The notes beneath the pieces were generated by a model that worked only from the letters and a program-made list of their open reading frames with translations, did not search any database and was not told where the DNA came from. A stretch of 64,000 bases of DNA from Verrucomicrobiota bacterium (GTDB lineage: Bacteria; Verrucomicrobiota; Verrucomicrobiia; Limisphaerales; J093). A program made the position numbers and the translations under genes. Shown here one piece after another: positions 18,502 to 26,754 of the stretch. Within the stretch, counting starts at the first letter, position 1. Each line of letters begins with the position of its first letter. The DNA lies in NCBI GenBank assembly GCA_016716505.1, contig JADJWF010000004.1:744001-808000 (forward strand). The letters are read 5' to 3'.

Positions 18502-20250
18502 TGTAGCGCCGGCATTCCTGCCGGCGTGGTACAACCCCGACCTTCCGGCCGGCCCGGGGCCGGTCAGGAGACCGGCGTTACGGGTAACGCCGACCGCCGG
18601 GTTGGCGCAGACCGCCGACTATCCTGCTGGCACGCCGCAGCGCTGGTATTCTCGTCGGCCTGTAGCGCCGGCATTCCTGCCGGCACGGTACAACCCCGAC
18701 CTTCCGGCCAGCCTGGGGCCGGTCAGGAGACCGGCGTTACGGGTAACGTCGAACGCCAAGTCGTCGCAGACCGCCGACCATCCTGCTGGCACGCCGTCGC
18801 GCTTGTATTCTCGTCGGCCTGTAGTGCCGGCATTCCTCTGCCGGCGCGGTACAACCCCGCCCTTCCGGCCAGCCCGGGACCGGTCAGGAGACCGGCGTTA
18901 CGGGTAACGCCGACCGCCCGGTCGGCGCAGACCGCTGACCATCCTGCTGGCACGCCGCAGCGCTGGTATTCTCGTCGGCCTGTAGCGCCGGCATTCCTGC
19001 CGGCACGGTACAACCTCGCCCTCCCGGTCGGCCCGGGTCCGGTCAGGAGACCGGCGTTACGGGTAACACTGAACGCCAGGTCGGCGCAGACCGCCGACCA
19101 TCGTGCTGGCACGCCGCAGCGCTGGTATTCTCGTCGGCCTGTAGCGCCGGCATTCCTGCCGGTACGGTACAACCCCGACCTTCCGGCCGGCCCGGGGCCG
19201 GTCAGGAGACCGGCGTTACGGGTACGGTCGACCGCCAGGTCGGCGCAGACCGCTGACCATCGTGCTGGCACGCCGTAGCGCTGGTATTCTCATCGGCTTG
19301 TAGCGCCGGCATTCCTGCCGGCACGGTGCAACCTCGCCCTTCCGGCCAGCCCGGGGCCGGTCAGGAGACCGGCGTCACGGGTACGGTCGAACGCCAAGTC
19401 GTCGCAGACCGCCGACCATCGTGCTGGCACGCCGTAGCGCCGGCATTCTCATCGGCCTGTAGCGCCGGCATTCCTGCCGGCACGATAAAACTCCGCCCTT
19501 CCGGCCAGCCTGGGGCCGGTCAGGAGACCGGCGTTACGGGTAACGCCGACCGCCCGGTCGGCGCAGACCGCCGACCATCGTGCTGGCACGCCGCAGCGCC
19601 GGTATTCTCGTCGGCCTGTAGCGCCGGCATTCTCATCGGCCTGTAGCGCCGGCATTCTCATCGGCCTGTAGCGCCGGCATTCTCATCGGCCTGTAGCGCC
19701 GGCATTCCTGCCGGCACGGTACAACCCCGACCTTCCGGCCGGCCCGGGGCCGGTCAGGAGACCGGCGTTACGGGTAACGCCGACCGCCAGGTCGGCGCAG
19801 ACTGCCGACCATCCTGCTGGCACGCCGTCGCGCCGGTATTCTCATCGGCTTGTAGCGCCGGCATTCCTGCCGGCACGGTACAACCTCGCCCTCCCGGCCA
19901 GCCTGGGGCCGGTCAGGAGACCGGCGTTACGGGTAACGCCGACCGCCAGGTCGGCGCAGACCGCTGACCATCGTGCAGGCACGCCGCAGCGCTGGTATTC
20001 TCGTCGGCCTGTAGCGCCGGCATTCCTGCCGGCACGGTACAACCCCGACCTTCCGGCCGGCCCGGGGCCGGTCAGGAGACCGGCGTTACGGGTAACGCCG
20101 ACCGCCCGGTCGGCGCAGACCGCTGACCATCGTGCTGGCACGCCGTAGCGCCGGTATTCTCATCGGTGTAGCGCCGGCATTCCTGCCGGCACGATACAAC
20201 CCCGACCTTCCGGCCGGTCCGGGGCCGGTCAGGAGACCGGCGTTACGGGA
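18502..20250. repeat. Tandem array of about eleven 159-bp hairpin-rich units
   Basis: Units start with TGTAGCGCCGGCATTCC at 18502, 18661, 18820, 18981, 19140, 19299, 19458, 19692, 19851, 20010 and 20167. Spacing is 159 bp except for one 161-bp unit (2-nt insertion), a 25-bp triplication before 19692, and a 157-bp step before the last, truncated unit. Each unit contains hairpins with 7-bp stems and 4-nt loops: GCCGGCA-TTCC-TGCCGGC, GCCGGTC-AGGA-GACCGGC and usually GCCGACC-GCCC-GGTCGGC. In several units changes in the third stem leave G-T pairs rather than mismatches. Because 159 is a multiple of three, long frames stay open on both strands, but they look non-coding. Function unknown. Confidence 0.95.
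19617..19691. repeat. Three tandem copies of a 25-bp segment inside the array
   Basis: The 25-bp string that starts TGTAGCGCCGGCATTCTCAT occurs at 19617, 19642 and 19667, immediately before the normal unit at 19692. It joins the left end of the first hairpin to the unit boundary TCTCATCGGCC, as expected from template slippage between the two similar GCGCCGGCATTC/GCGCCGGTATTC strings in each unit. It adds 75 bp to an otherwise regular 159-bp period. Confidence 0.9.
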
Positions 20251-20472
20251 TAGGGGTAGGGAGACCGGTTCACCCGCTCTCCCACCCATTCTACTTCAGC
20301 CACCCGGTGCGGCAGTGGTTTGAGTGAGCACGGTTTGCGGAGCGGTGGCGCGTGATCCGTCCTTGGCGGTCACCGCGAACGGCGATGACCTTTCGCCCCC
20401 ATTCCCGCATCCCTCGCTTGTCACACTCCCCAGCTTGCCGCCCAGCCGGGGCGGGCGCATGGTGGTGCCGCC
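20251..20472. other. Gap between the repeat array and the amidohydrolase gene
   Basis: The array ends in GGCGTTACGGG. The following 220 bp contain a GGGAGA/TCTCCC dyad just after the end of the array but no convincing promoter hexamers, RNA gene or ORF. The promoter of the downstream gene should lie here. Confidence 0.4.
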
Positions 20473-21813
20473 ATGAAGTCCCCGTTCTTCTGCCTCGCGT
20501 TCGCCGCCCTTCTGACCCTCCCTGCCCTCGCACGGGCGGCGGAAGCGGTCACAGTGTTTGAAAACGTCCGCATCTTTGACGGGCAAACCGCCCGCCTGTC
20601 CGAACCGCGCCATGTGCTGGTGCGGGAAAACCGGATTGAACGCATCTCCGCCACGCCCATCCCGACCGATCGCCGCGCGGACACGGTGCTGGTGGCGGGC
20701 GAGGGGCGCACGCTGATGCCGGGGCTGATTGACGCGCACACGCACATCATGTTCGCCACGTTGTCGCAGGCGGCGTTGCTGACGTCGGACCTCGGCTTCG
20801 TGACGGTGGCGGCGGCGCGCGCGGCGGAGGAGGCGTTGTTGCACGGGTTCACGAGCTTCCGGGACCTGGGTGGGCCGGTGTTCGGGTTGAAACGCGGGAT
20901 TGATCTGGGCCTGGCGCGCGGGCCGCGCATCTGGCCGAGCGGAGCGCATATTTCGCAGACGGGCGGGCACGGGGATTTCCGGCTGCCGACGGATTTTCCG
21001 GCGGGTTGTTGTTCGTTCAGCTACGGGGAGCGGATCGGGGCGACGGCGATTGCCGATGGCGCGGACCAGGTGTTGCAACGGACGCGCGAACAGCTCGCGC
21101 TCGGGGCCAGCCAGATCAAGCTGATGGCCGGCGGCGGGGCGGCGTCGCATTACGACCCGCTGGATGTGACGCAATACACGGTGCCCGAGCTGCGCGCGGG
21201 GGTGGAGGCGGCGGCGAACTGGGGCACTTACGTCACGGTCCATGCCTATACGCCACGGGCGATTCGTCAGGCGGTCGAGGCCGGGGTGAAGTGCGTCGAG
21301 CACGGGCAGTTGATGGACGAGGCGACGGCGCGGTTGCTGGGGGAGAAGGGCGTCTGGCTGTGCCTGCAAACCTTCACGCTGGACCGGCCCAGTGCGTTCC
21401 CGGAAGGCTCGCCGAACCGGCTCAAGCAGCTCGAGGTGGCGAAGGGGACGGACAACGCCTACCGCTGGGCGAAGCAGTTCGGCATCCCGGTGGCGTGGGG
21501 TTCGGACGTGCTGTTCAACGCGAACGCGGCGCAGGAGCAACTGCTGGCGCTGGCCCGGCTGACGAACTGGTATTCGCCCGGCGAGGCGCTGATCATGGCC
21601 ACGTCGCGCAATGCGGAACTGCTGGCGCTCTCCGGCCCGCGCAATCCCTACCCGGGCAGGCTGGGCGTGGTGGCGGAAGGCACGCTGGCGGATCTGCTGC
21701 TGGTGGACGGGAATCCGCTCGAGGACATCGGGGTGTTGACGGAGCCGGAGCGGCGGCTGGTGGTGGTGATGAAGGATGGGCGGATTTACAAGCACGCACG
21801 GTCGCAGCCGTGA
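20473..21813 (+). CDS. Secreted amidohydrolase (imidazolonepropionase/prolidase-like)
   Basis: A 446-residue metal-dependent hydrolase with a signal peptide (MKSPFFCLAFAALLTLPALARA). Metal ligands of the amidohydrolase barrel are all visible: HxH in LIDAHTHIMF, the carbamylated Lys in GASQIKLMAGGG, His in VTVHAYTPRAI and in CVEHGQLMDE, and Asp in VAWGSDVLF. The subfamily (COG1228-like) hydrolyses cyclic amides or Xaa-Pro-type dipeptides, and the exported location suggests peptide or amide scavenging. Substrate is not determinable. It stands alone between the repeat array and the toxin-like operon. Confidence 0.92.
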   Translation: MKSPFFCLAFAALLTLPALARAAEAVTVFENVRIFDGQTARLSEPRHVLVRENRIERISATPIPTDRRADTVLVAGEGRTLMPGLIDAHTHIMFATLSQAALLTSDLGFVTVAAARAAEEALLHGFTSFRDLGGPVFGLKRGIDLGLARGPRIWPSGAHISQTGGHGDFRLPTDFPAGCCSFSYGERIGATAIADGADQVLQRTREQLALGASQIKLMAGGGAASHYDPLDVTQYTVPELRAGVEAAANWGTYVTVHAYTPRAIRQAVEAGVKCVEHGQLMDEATARLLGEKGVWLCLQTFTLDRPSAFPEGSPNRLKQLEVAKGTDNAYRWAKQFGIPVAWGSDVLFNANAAQEQLLALARLTNWYSPGEALIMATSRNAELLALSGPRNPYPGRLGVVAEGTLADLLLVDGNPLEDIGVLTEPERRLVVVMKDGRIYKHARSQP

Positions 21814-21935
21814 CGCGGGAAACCGGAGGCAAGCACGAAACACACGAAGGCGGGCCGCTGTTGAGCCGCCGCGCTCCGGCCGACGCAGCGCGGCCCGGAC
21901 TTGCCGCGCCGGCCGGTCAAACATAGTTTTACCGC

Positions 21936-22163
21936 ATGATCAAGACCATCACCAAGGTGGGCAATTCCCAGGGGTTGATCCTCGACGCGGCGGTGCTGGA
22001 CCTCGCCCGGCTCAAGGTCGGAGACCAGGTGAACCTGACCGTTCACGATGGCGGCACCATCACCCTCACGCCAGTCCGGCCGCGACCCGCACCTGCCGAG
22101 GTTACGAAGCTCATCCAGTCCACGATGAAAGACTACTCGCGCACCCTCAGGCGGTTGGCATGA
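21936..22163 (+). CDS. AbrB/MazE-type antitoxin, first gene of a Doc/PP2C/kinase operon
   Basis: A 75-residue swapped-hairpin DNA-binding protein: KVGNSQGLILDAAVLDLARLK and VGDQVNLTVHDGGTITLTP are the SpoVT/AbrB fold. The last 25 residues are a basic/helical tail that in such antitoxins wraps the toxin. It overlaps the Doc-like gene by 4 bp (ATGA). Antitoxins of this class usually repress their own operon through a promoter-proximal palindrome; none was clear in the 122 bp upstream, and there is no strong Shine-Dalgarno before the ATG. Confidence 0.88.
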   Translation: MIKTITKVGNSQGLILDAAVLDLARLKVGDQVNLTVHDGGTITLTPVRPRPAPAEVTKLIQSTMKDYSRTLRRLA

Positions 22164-22585
22164 GTGCTCCCGCCGAAGATTTCATTCACCCCACGGTGGC
22201 CATCGTCGAGGAAATCCACCAGGAAGCGATCGTCCGGTTCGGGGGGTCACCCGGCGTGCGTGATCTTGCATTGCTCGAGTCGGCGGTCGCCACACCGCAG
22301 GCGACGATGATGGGCGTGCCGGTTTTTTCCGACGCCGTGGAACTGGCGGCGGCGTACCTCTTCTACCTCTGCCGGAACGACCCGTTCATTGACGGCAACA
22401 AACGAGCCGCGCTCGGCGCCTGTTTGGTCTTTTTGCGGCTGAACGGACTTGAACCCGCTCCAGACGGCCCCGAGTGGGAGGCACTCGTGCTGGCCGTGGC
22501 GTCCGGAGAACTCGACCGCGACGAGACCACCGCCCGGCTGCGGGAGTTGGTGCGAACCCGGCGAAGCCGCCGGCCACGGCGATGA
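22160..22585 (+). CDS. Doc/Fic-family protein with an altered catalytic histidine
   Basis: A 141-residue death-on-curing-type Fic protein. Doc toxins phosphorylate EF-Tu using the motif HxFx(D/N)(G/A)NKR. Here the motif reads N73-D74-P-F-I-D-G-N-K-R, so the invariant His is Asp (codon GAC at 22379-22381) while DGNKR and the flanking helices (AAAYLFYLC, ALGACLVFLRLNGLE) are intact. In characterised Doc the His is required for toxicity, so this protein is probably catalytically impaired or altered; that is inference. ATGA overlaps link it to the antitoxin before it and the phosphatase after it. Confidence 0.88.
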   Translation: MSAPAEDFIHPTVAIVEEIHQEAIVRFGGSPGVRDLALLESAVATPQATMMGVPVFSDAVELAAAYLFYLCRNDPFIDGNKRAALGACLVFLRLNGLEPAPDGPEWEALVLAVASGELDRDETTARLRELVRTRRSRRPRR

Positions 22586-23367
22586 GTGTCCCGGTACCGC
22601 CGTTCTGGCGCGCCGTGGGCGCATCGGTGGTCGGCACCAGCCACGTGAAGACTCATCTACCGTGTCAGGACCGGCTCCGCTGGGAACTGCTGGGTCCGCA
22701 GCGTCTGATGGTGGCGTTGGCGGACGGCGCCGGCTCCGCCACCTACGCCGAGGTCGGCGCTGAAACGGCGGTGACCACCGCGGCGAACTTTTTGCGACAG
22801 GCGCTGCCCGGCGAGCCACGTTCACGGTCGGACGACGACTGGCGGGCGCTGCTGCGGGAGGCTTTGGCGGCGGCCCGGGCGGCGGTGGTCGTGGCCGCCA
22901 AGGAGCGCGACGTGCGGCCGCGCGAACTGGCCACGACGCTGCTGCTGGCGGTGTGCGAGCCGGACGTGGTGGCGGGCGCACAGGTCGGCGACGGGGGCTT
23001 CGTGGTCGGCGACGCCGCGGGCGAACTGACGGCCGTCACCCGCCCGGGCCAGTCCGAGTACATCAACGAGACCGTGTTTCTGACGGCGGAGGACGCGCTC
23101 GAGAGGCCGCAGTTGGAAGTTCGCCGCGGCGCCTTCACCCGGGCGGCGCTTTTCTCCGACGGCCTCCAAATGCTGGCGATGAAGTTCCCGGAGGCCACGC
23201 CGCACGCGCCGTTTTTCCGGCCCCTTCTGCAGTTCGTTGAAGGCACCGCGGCGGTCGAATCCGCGAGGCGGCAACTGGAGGCGTTCCTGCGGTCGCCCCG
23301 GATTACGGAGCGGACGGACGATGACTTGACGCTGCTGCTGGCGGTCAGGGCGGCGTTGACGAGCTAG
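22582..23367 (+). CDS. PP2C-family protein serine/threonine phosphatase
   Basis: A 261-residue PP2C-like phosphatase. Metal-binding and core motifs are present: GTSHVKTHLPCQDR, VALADGAGSA, GAQVGDGGFVVG, ALFSDGLQ and the closing TDDDLTLLLAV. The ATG at 22582 overlaps the Doc stop (ATGA). Only 8 bp separate it from the kinase gene, so the pair should act on each other or on shared substrates. Comparable PP2C-kinase pairs occur in TerY-associated stress modules, usually with a VWA protein, which is missing here. Confidence 0.9.
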   Translation: MSVPVPPFWRAVGASVVGTSHVKTHLPCQDRLRWELLGPQRLMVALADGAGSATYAEVGAETAVTTAANFLRQALPGEPRSRSDDDWRALLREALAAARAAVVVAAKERDVRPRELATTLLLAVCEPDVVAGAQVGDGGFVVGDAAGELTAVTRPGQSEYINETVFLTAEDALERPQLEVRRGAFTRAALFSDGLQMLAMKFPEATPHAPFFRPLLQFVEGTAAVESARRQLEAFLRSPRITERTDDDLTLLLAVRAALTS

Positions 23368-23375
23368 GACCGGCC

Positions 23376-24848
23376 GTGCGCTTTCAACGGTCATCCACCG
23401 GCGAAGTCGTGGCGCTCGACGACCGCCACAAGCTGGGGGCTGGCGGCGAGGCGCGCATTTTCATCTGGCCACGCGACGAGTCGCTCGTCGCCAAAATCTG
23501 GCACAAGCCGACGCTCGAGCGGAATCGCAAGGTGCGCGTGATGCACGCCAACCCGCCTTCGGACCCGATGGCGGGCCAGAGCCACCACTCGATCGCCTGG
23601 CCCTGCGATCTGTTGCACCTGCCCGGGCGGGCGGATTATCTGGTGGGTTTTCTCATGCCGCGGGTGGTGGGAATGCGGCCGATTGGCGAGTTTGCCCATC
23701 CGCGGACCCGGCGGGAGAAGTGTCCGCTGTTTAATTCCTTCTACCTGCACCGCACGGCCCGCAACCTGGCCACGGCCCTTCGGGCCATTCACGAGCGCGG
23801 CTACGTGGTCGGCGACCTGAACGAGTCGAACGTGCTCGTCGCCGAGACGGCGCTGGTGACGCTGGTGGATACCGACTCGTTCCAAGTCTGGGATGCCGAG
23901 GCGGGGAAGACGTACCGCTGTCGCGTGGGCAAGCCCGAGTACACGCCGCCGGAGCTGCAGGGCAAACGCTTCCCGGACGTGGACCGCGCGCCGGAACACG
24001 ACCGTTTCGGGCTGGCGGTGCTGTTGTTTCAACTGCTCATGGAAGGCACGCATCCGTTCGCCGGCGTGTTCCAGGGACGGGGCGACCCGCCACCGCTCGA
24101 ACAGCGAATCGCCGCGGGCCATTTTGCGTTCGCGGGGGATCCCCGCGTGCCCTACGCGCCGGCGCCCACCGCGCCGCCGTATCAGCTCCTTTTCCCGGGG
24201 CTGCGCGACCTGTTTCAACGGTGCTTTCTCGACGGCCACTTTCGCCCCTCTCTCCGGCCGGATCCGCAGAGCTGGCAATGGATGATCGAGGAAGCGGAGT
24301 CGCACCTGGTCTCATGCTGGGCCAACGCGCAGCACGTCTATGGCGATCACCTGTCGGAATGTCCCTGGTGCGCCCGCGCCCAGTTGCTGGGCGGTCGCGA
24401 TCCCTTTCCCTCGCCCGAGGCGGTGAAGGCCGGCGAGCATCTGCGTCCGCCGCCCAAGGCCTCTCCCTCGTTGCCCGGCGCGCGGTCTGGCACCACCCGG
24501 TCGCGTCGGCCCGTGCCGCTGCCGCCGCCGATTCCTTCGTCGGGGAGCGGTCCGCGAACGTCGCCGTCCGGGCCGGGCCGCCGGCCGCGGCCGCTGCTTG
24601 GCGATTGGAATGACTGGGCGTGGGTGGGGGCCTTCTTCGCCGGGCTCACGGTGATTTCGGCCTATTCGTTCCACTGGCGCGGCAACCCGGCGAGTTTTCT
24701 CCTCGGACTGCTGTCGCTGATGACGGGCATCGTGGGCGAAGCGAAGTCCCAGCGCCCGGAGATTGACGGTCGGGGCAAGTGGCTGGCCCGATCAGCCATC
24801 GCGATCGGTTTGGGAGGTGTCCTGTGGGGAATGCTGGGCAGCTACTGA
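23376..24848 (+). CDS. Protein kinase-like membrane protein (COG4248-type)
   Basis: A 490-residue protein starting at GTG. The N-terminal kinase fold shows a glycine loop (LGAGGEARIF), Lys40 in VAKIW, the catalytic loop HERGYVVGDLNESNVLV, a DFG-equivalent VDTDSFQV and the PEYTPPEL substrate-loop segment. This is the divergent kinase class found next to PP2C and TerY-like proteins. After the kinase comes a CPWC-containing segment (SECPWCARA), a Pro/Ser-rich linker and two hydrophobic stretches near the C-terminus (about 409-450 and 470-488), so it is likely anchored in the membrane with the kinase inside. It follows the phosphatase by 8 bp. Confidence 0.87.
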   Translation: MRFQRSSTGEVVALDDRHKLGAGGEARIFIWPRDESLVAKIWHKPTLERNRKVRVMHANPPSDPMAGQSHHSIAWPCDLLHLPGRADYLVGFLMPRVVGMRPIGEFAHPRTRREKCPLFNSFYLHRTARNLATALRAIHERGYVVGDLNESNVLVAETALVTLVDTDSFQVWDAEAGKTYRCRVGKPEYTPPELQGKRFPDVDRAPEHDRFGLAVLLFQLLMEGTHPFAGVFQGRGDPPPLEQRIAAGHFAFAGDPRVPYAPAPTAPPYQLLFPGLRDLFQRCFLDGHFRPSLRPDPQSWQWMIEEAESHLVSCWANAQHVYGDHLSECPWCARAQLLGGRDPFPSPEAVKAGEHLRPPPKASPSLPGARSGTTRSRRPVPLPPPIPSSGSGPRTSPSGPGRRPRPLLGDWNDWAWVGAFFAGLTVISAYSFHWRGNPASFLLGLLSLMTGIVGEAKSQRPEIDGRGKWLARSAIAIGLGGVLWGMLGSY

Positions 24849-24909
24849 AAATCTCCCCGGGGTTGGCGCCGACTTGTCACCGACCAGTCGTCCGGACGAA
24901 ACTCGCGCC

Positions 24910-26598
24910 GTGACGCTTCGCGAAACGCTCAGCTACTCACCGGTCGAACTGGCCTTCGGCACCAGCGGTTTGCGCGGGTTGGTGCGCGACCTGACGCAGC
25001 TCGAGGCCGCCATCAACACGCTGGGCTTTCTGCGGTTCGCCGTTGCCACTGGCGACCTTCGCCCGAACGCCACCGTGTGTCTGGCGGGCGACCTGCGGCC
25101 CAGCACCGCCGAGCGGGTGCCGGAGCAGGGCGGTCGCGGGGCGATCCTCCAAGCGGTGCAGTGGGCCATCGAGTACAGCGGGATGCGCGCGCGGTATCTC
25201 GGGCGGATTCCCACCCCGGCGCTGATGGCCTTCGCGGTGTCGCGAGGTCTGGCCAGCGTGATGGTGACCGGCAGCCACATTCCGTTCGACCGCAATGGCA
25301 TCAAGTTCAACAAGTCCGCCGGCGAGGTGCTGAAGTCTGACGAAGCGCCGATCCTGCAAGCCGTGGCGGCGGCGCGGGAGGAACTGTACGGCCAGCCGGC
25401 CGCCGAAAGTCCGTTTGATCGGGACGGAATGCTGCAGCCGGGCGCGACGGGCCCGTTGCCCGAGCCCGATCCGGCCGGGGCCCATGAGTATCTCGCCCGC
25501 TACCTGCGCGCCTTTCCGGCGGATCGTCTCCGCGGTCACCGAGTGCTGGTCTTCCAGCATTCCGCGGTGGGCCGCGACCTTCTCACCGATGTTTTGCGCG
25601 CTCTCGGCGCCGAGGTGATCGTCGCCGGGCGCAGTGAAACATTCATTCCGATTGATACCGAAGCGATCAGCCCGGGGCTGCTGGCGGAACTGCAACAGCT
25701 CGTGGACCGGTACGGCGGGGCAGCGGTTGCCGCGGTGGTCTCGACCGACGGCGACAGCGACCGGCCGCTGGTGCTGGGCGTGGAAGCCGGCCGGGTGCGG
25801 TTTTTCAGCGGCGACCTGCTCGGCGCGGTGGTGGCCGACTTCCTCGGCGCGCGGCACGTCGCCGTCCCGATCAATACCAACGACGCGGTCGAACGCTTTC
25901 TGAGCTCCCGCGGCGTGGCCGTCACGAAAACGAGGATCGGTTCGCCGTACGTCGTCGCGGCCCTGCGCGAGGTGGGTTGGGAAGCGAACGGAGGATTCCT
26001 CACTGCCTGCCCCCTGCGCATCCCGGGCGGCGGCGAGCTTGACGCTCTGCCCACGCGCGATGCTTTCCTGCCCATCCTGACGGCGCTGTACGCGTCGCTC
26101 GCCCGGGGCGTGCCGTTGGCCGCGCTGTTTGCCCAACTGCCCCCGCGGTTTGGCCGGTCCGACCTGCTACGCCCCTGCCCCCGTGAGGCTTCGGCCGCCA
26201 TCATGGCCCGGGTTGGCGCACCCCGGCCGAATACGCGTCGCGTGGTCTTTGCGCCTGGCAAGGTCACGGTGGAGGCGGCGGACGGCACAAGGTGGGAACT
26301 GCCCGACGAAGACCGGGAGGCGCGGCCCTTTGGCGAGTACCGCCGGAGCATCGCCGAACTGTTTCCGGTCGCGGCGGGCTTTGGGCCAGTGGCATGGGTG
26401 GACTATCTCGACGGCGCCCGGATTGGTTTTGCGAACGGCGACGTGATCCATCTCCGGCCTTCCGGCAACGCCCCGGAATTCCGCGTGTACGCGAACGCCG
26501 ACTCGGCGGCGCGCGCGGACGAAATCATCCGCCACGCGATTGGCGGGCGCGGCGTGGTCCGTCGGCTGGCGGTGGCGGGCGGCGCAGCCGTTGACTGA
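24910..26598 (+). CDS. Phosphohexomutase, second family member (PMM/PGM-like)
   Basis: A 562-residue alpha-D-phosphohexomutase of a branch distinct from the copy at 4223-5653. The loops are ELAFGTSGLRGLV, the active-site serine loop MVTGSHIPFDRNGIKF (SHIP instead of SHNP), the Mg site STDGDSDRPLVLG, the sugar loop EANGGF and the phosphate loop RPSGNAPEFRVYA. The GTG at 24910 was chosen because upstream sequence overlaps the kinase gene and shows no family similarity. Substrate cannot be fixed. It may or may not be part of the preceding operon (61-bp gap). Confidence 0.88.
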   Translation: MTLRETLSYSPVELAFGTSGLRGLVRDLTQLEAAINTLGFLRFAVATGDLRPNATVCLAGDLRPSTAERVPEQGGRGAILQAVQWAIEYSGMRARYLGRIPTPALMAFAVSRGLASVMVTGSHIPFDRNGIKFNKSAGEVLKSDEAPILQAVAAAREELYGQPAAESPFDRDGMLQPGATGPLPEPDPAGAHEYLARYLRAFPADRLRGHRVLVFQHSAVGRDLLTDVLRALGAEVIVAGRSETFIPIDTEAISPGLLAELQQLVDRYGGAAVAAVVSTDGDSDRPLVLGVEAGRVRFFSGDLLGAVVADFLGARHVAVPINTNDAVERFLSSRGVAVTKTRIGSPYVVAALREVGWEANGGFLTACPLRIPGGGELDALPTRDAFLPILTALYASLARGVPLAALFAQLPPRFGRSDLLRPCPREASAAIMARVGAPRPNTRRVVFAPGKVTVEAADGTRWELPDEDREARPFGEYRRSIAELFPVAAGFGPVAWVDYLDGARIGFANGDVIHLRPSGNAPEFRVYANADSAARADEIIRHAIGGRGVVRRLAVAGGAAVD

Positions 26599-26754
26599 CG
26601 CATTGCCTCCCCACGGGGCGGGTCTGTGGAACGTTGCGATCATTTTCCCCGGCGGGTTTGACTCGCCCGTTCGCCGCAATACCCTGCCCGCCGAAAGGTG
26701 GGGCGGCGGGCGCGGATTCTTCCGAGCGCTCAAAGCCGACGCCCCCGTCAAACC

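Noticed and set aside
18376..19278. 300-residue plus-strand ORF (and a 182-residue minus-strand ORF) across the repeat array, as repeat proteins
   Set aside because: The unit length is a multiple of three, so frames stay open on both strands by arithmetic; the peptides follow the DNA hairpins and lack credible starts or a stop-bounded domain.
18502..20250. CRISPR array
   Set aside because: Repeats are contiguous 159-bp units without unique spacers, and no cas gene is present in the window.
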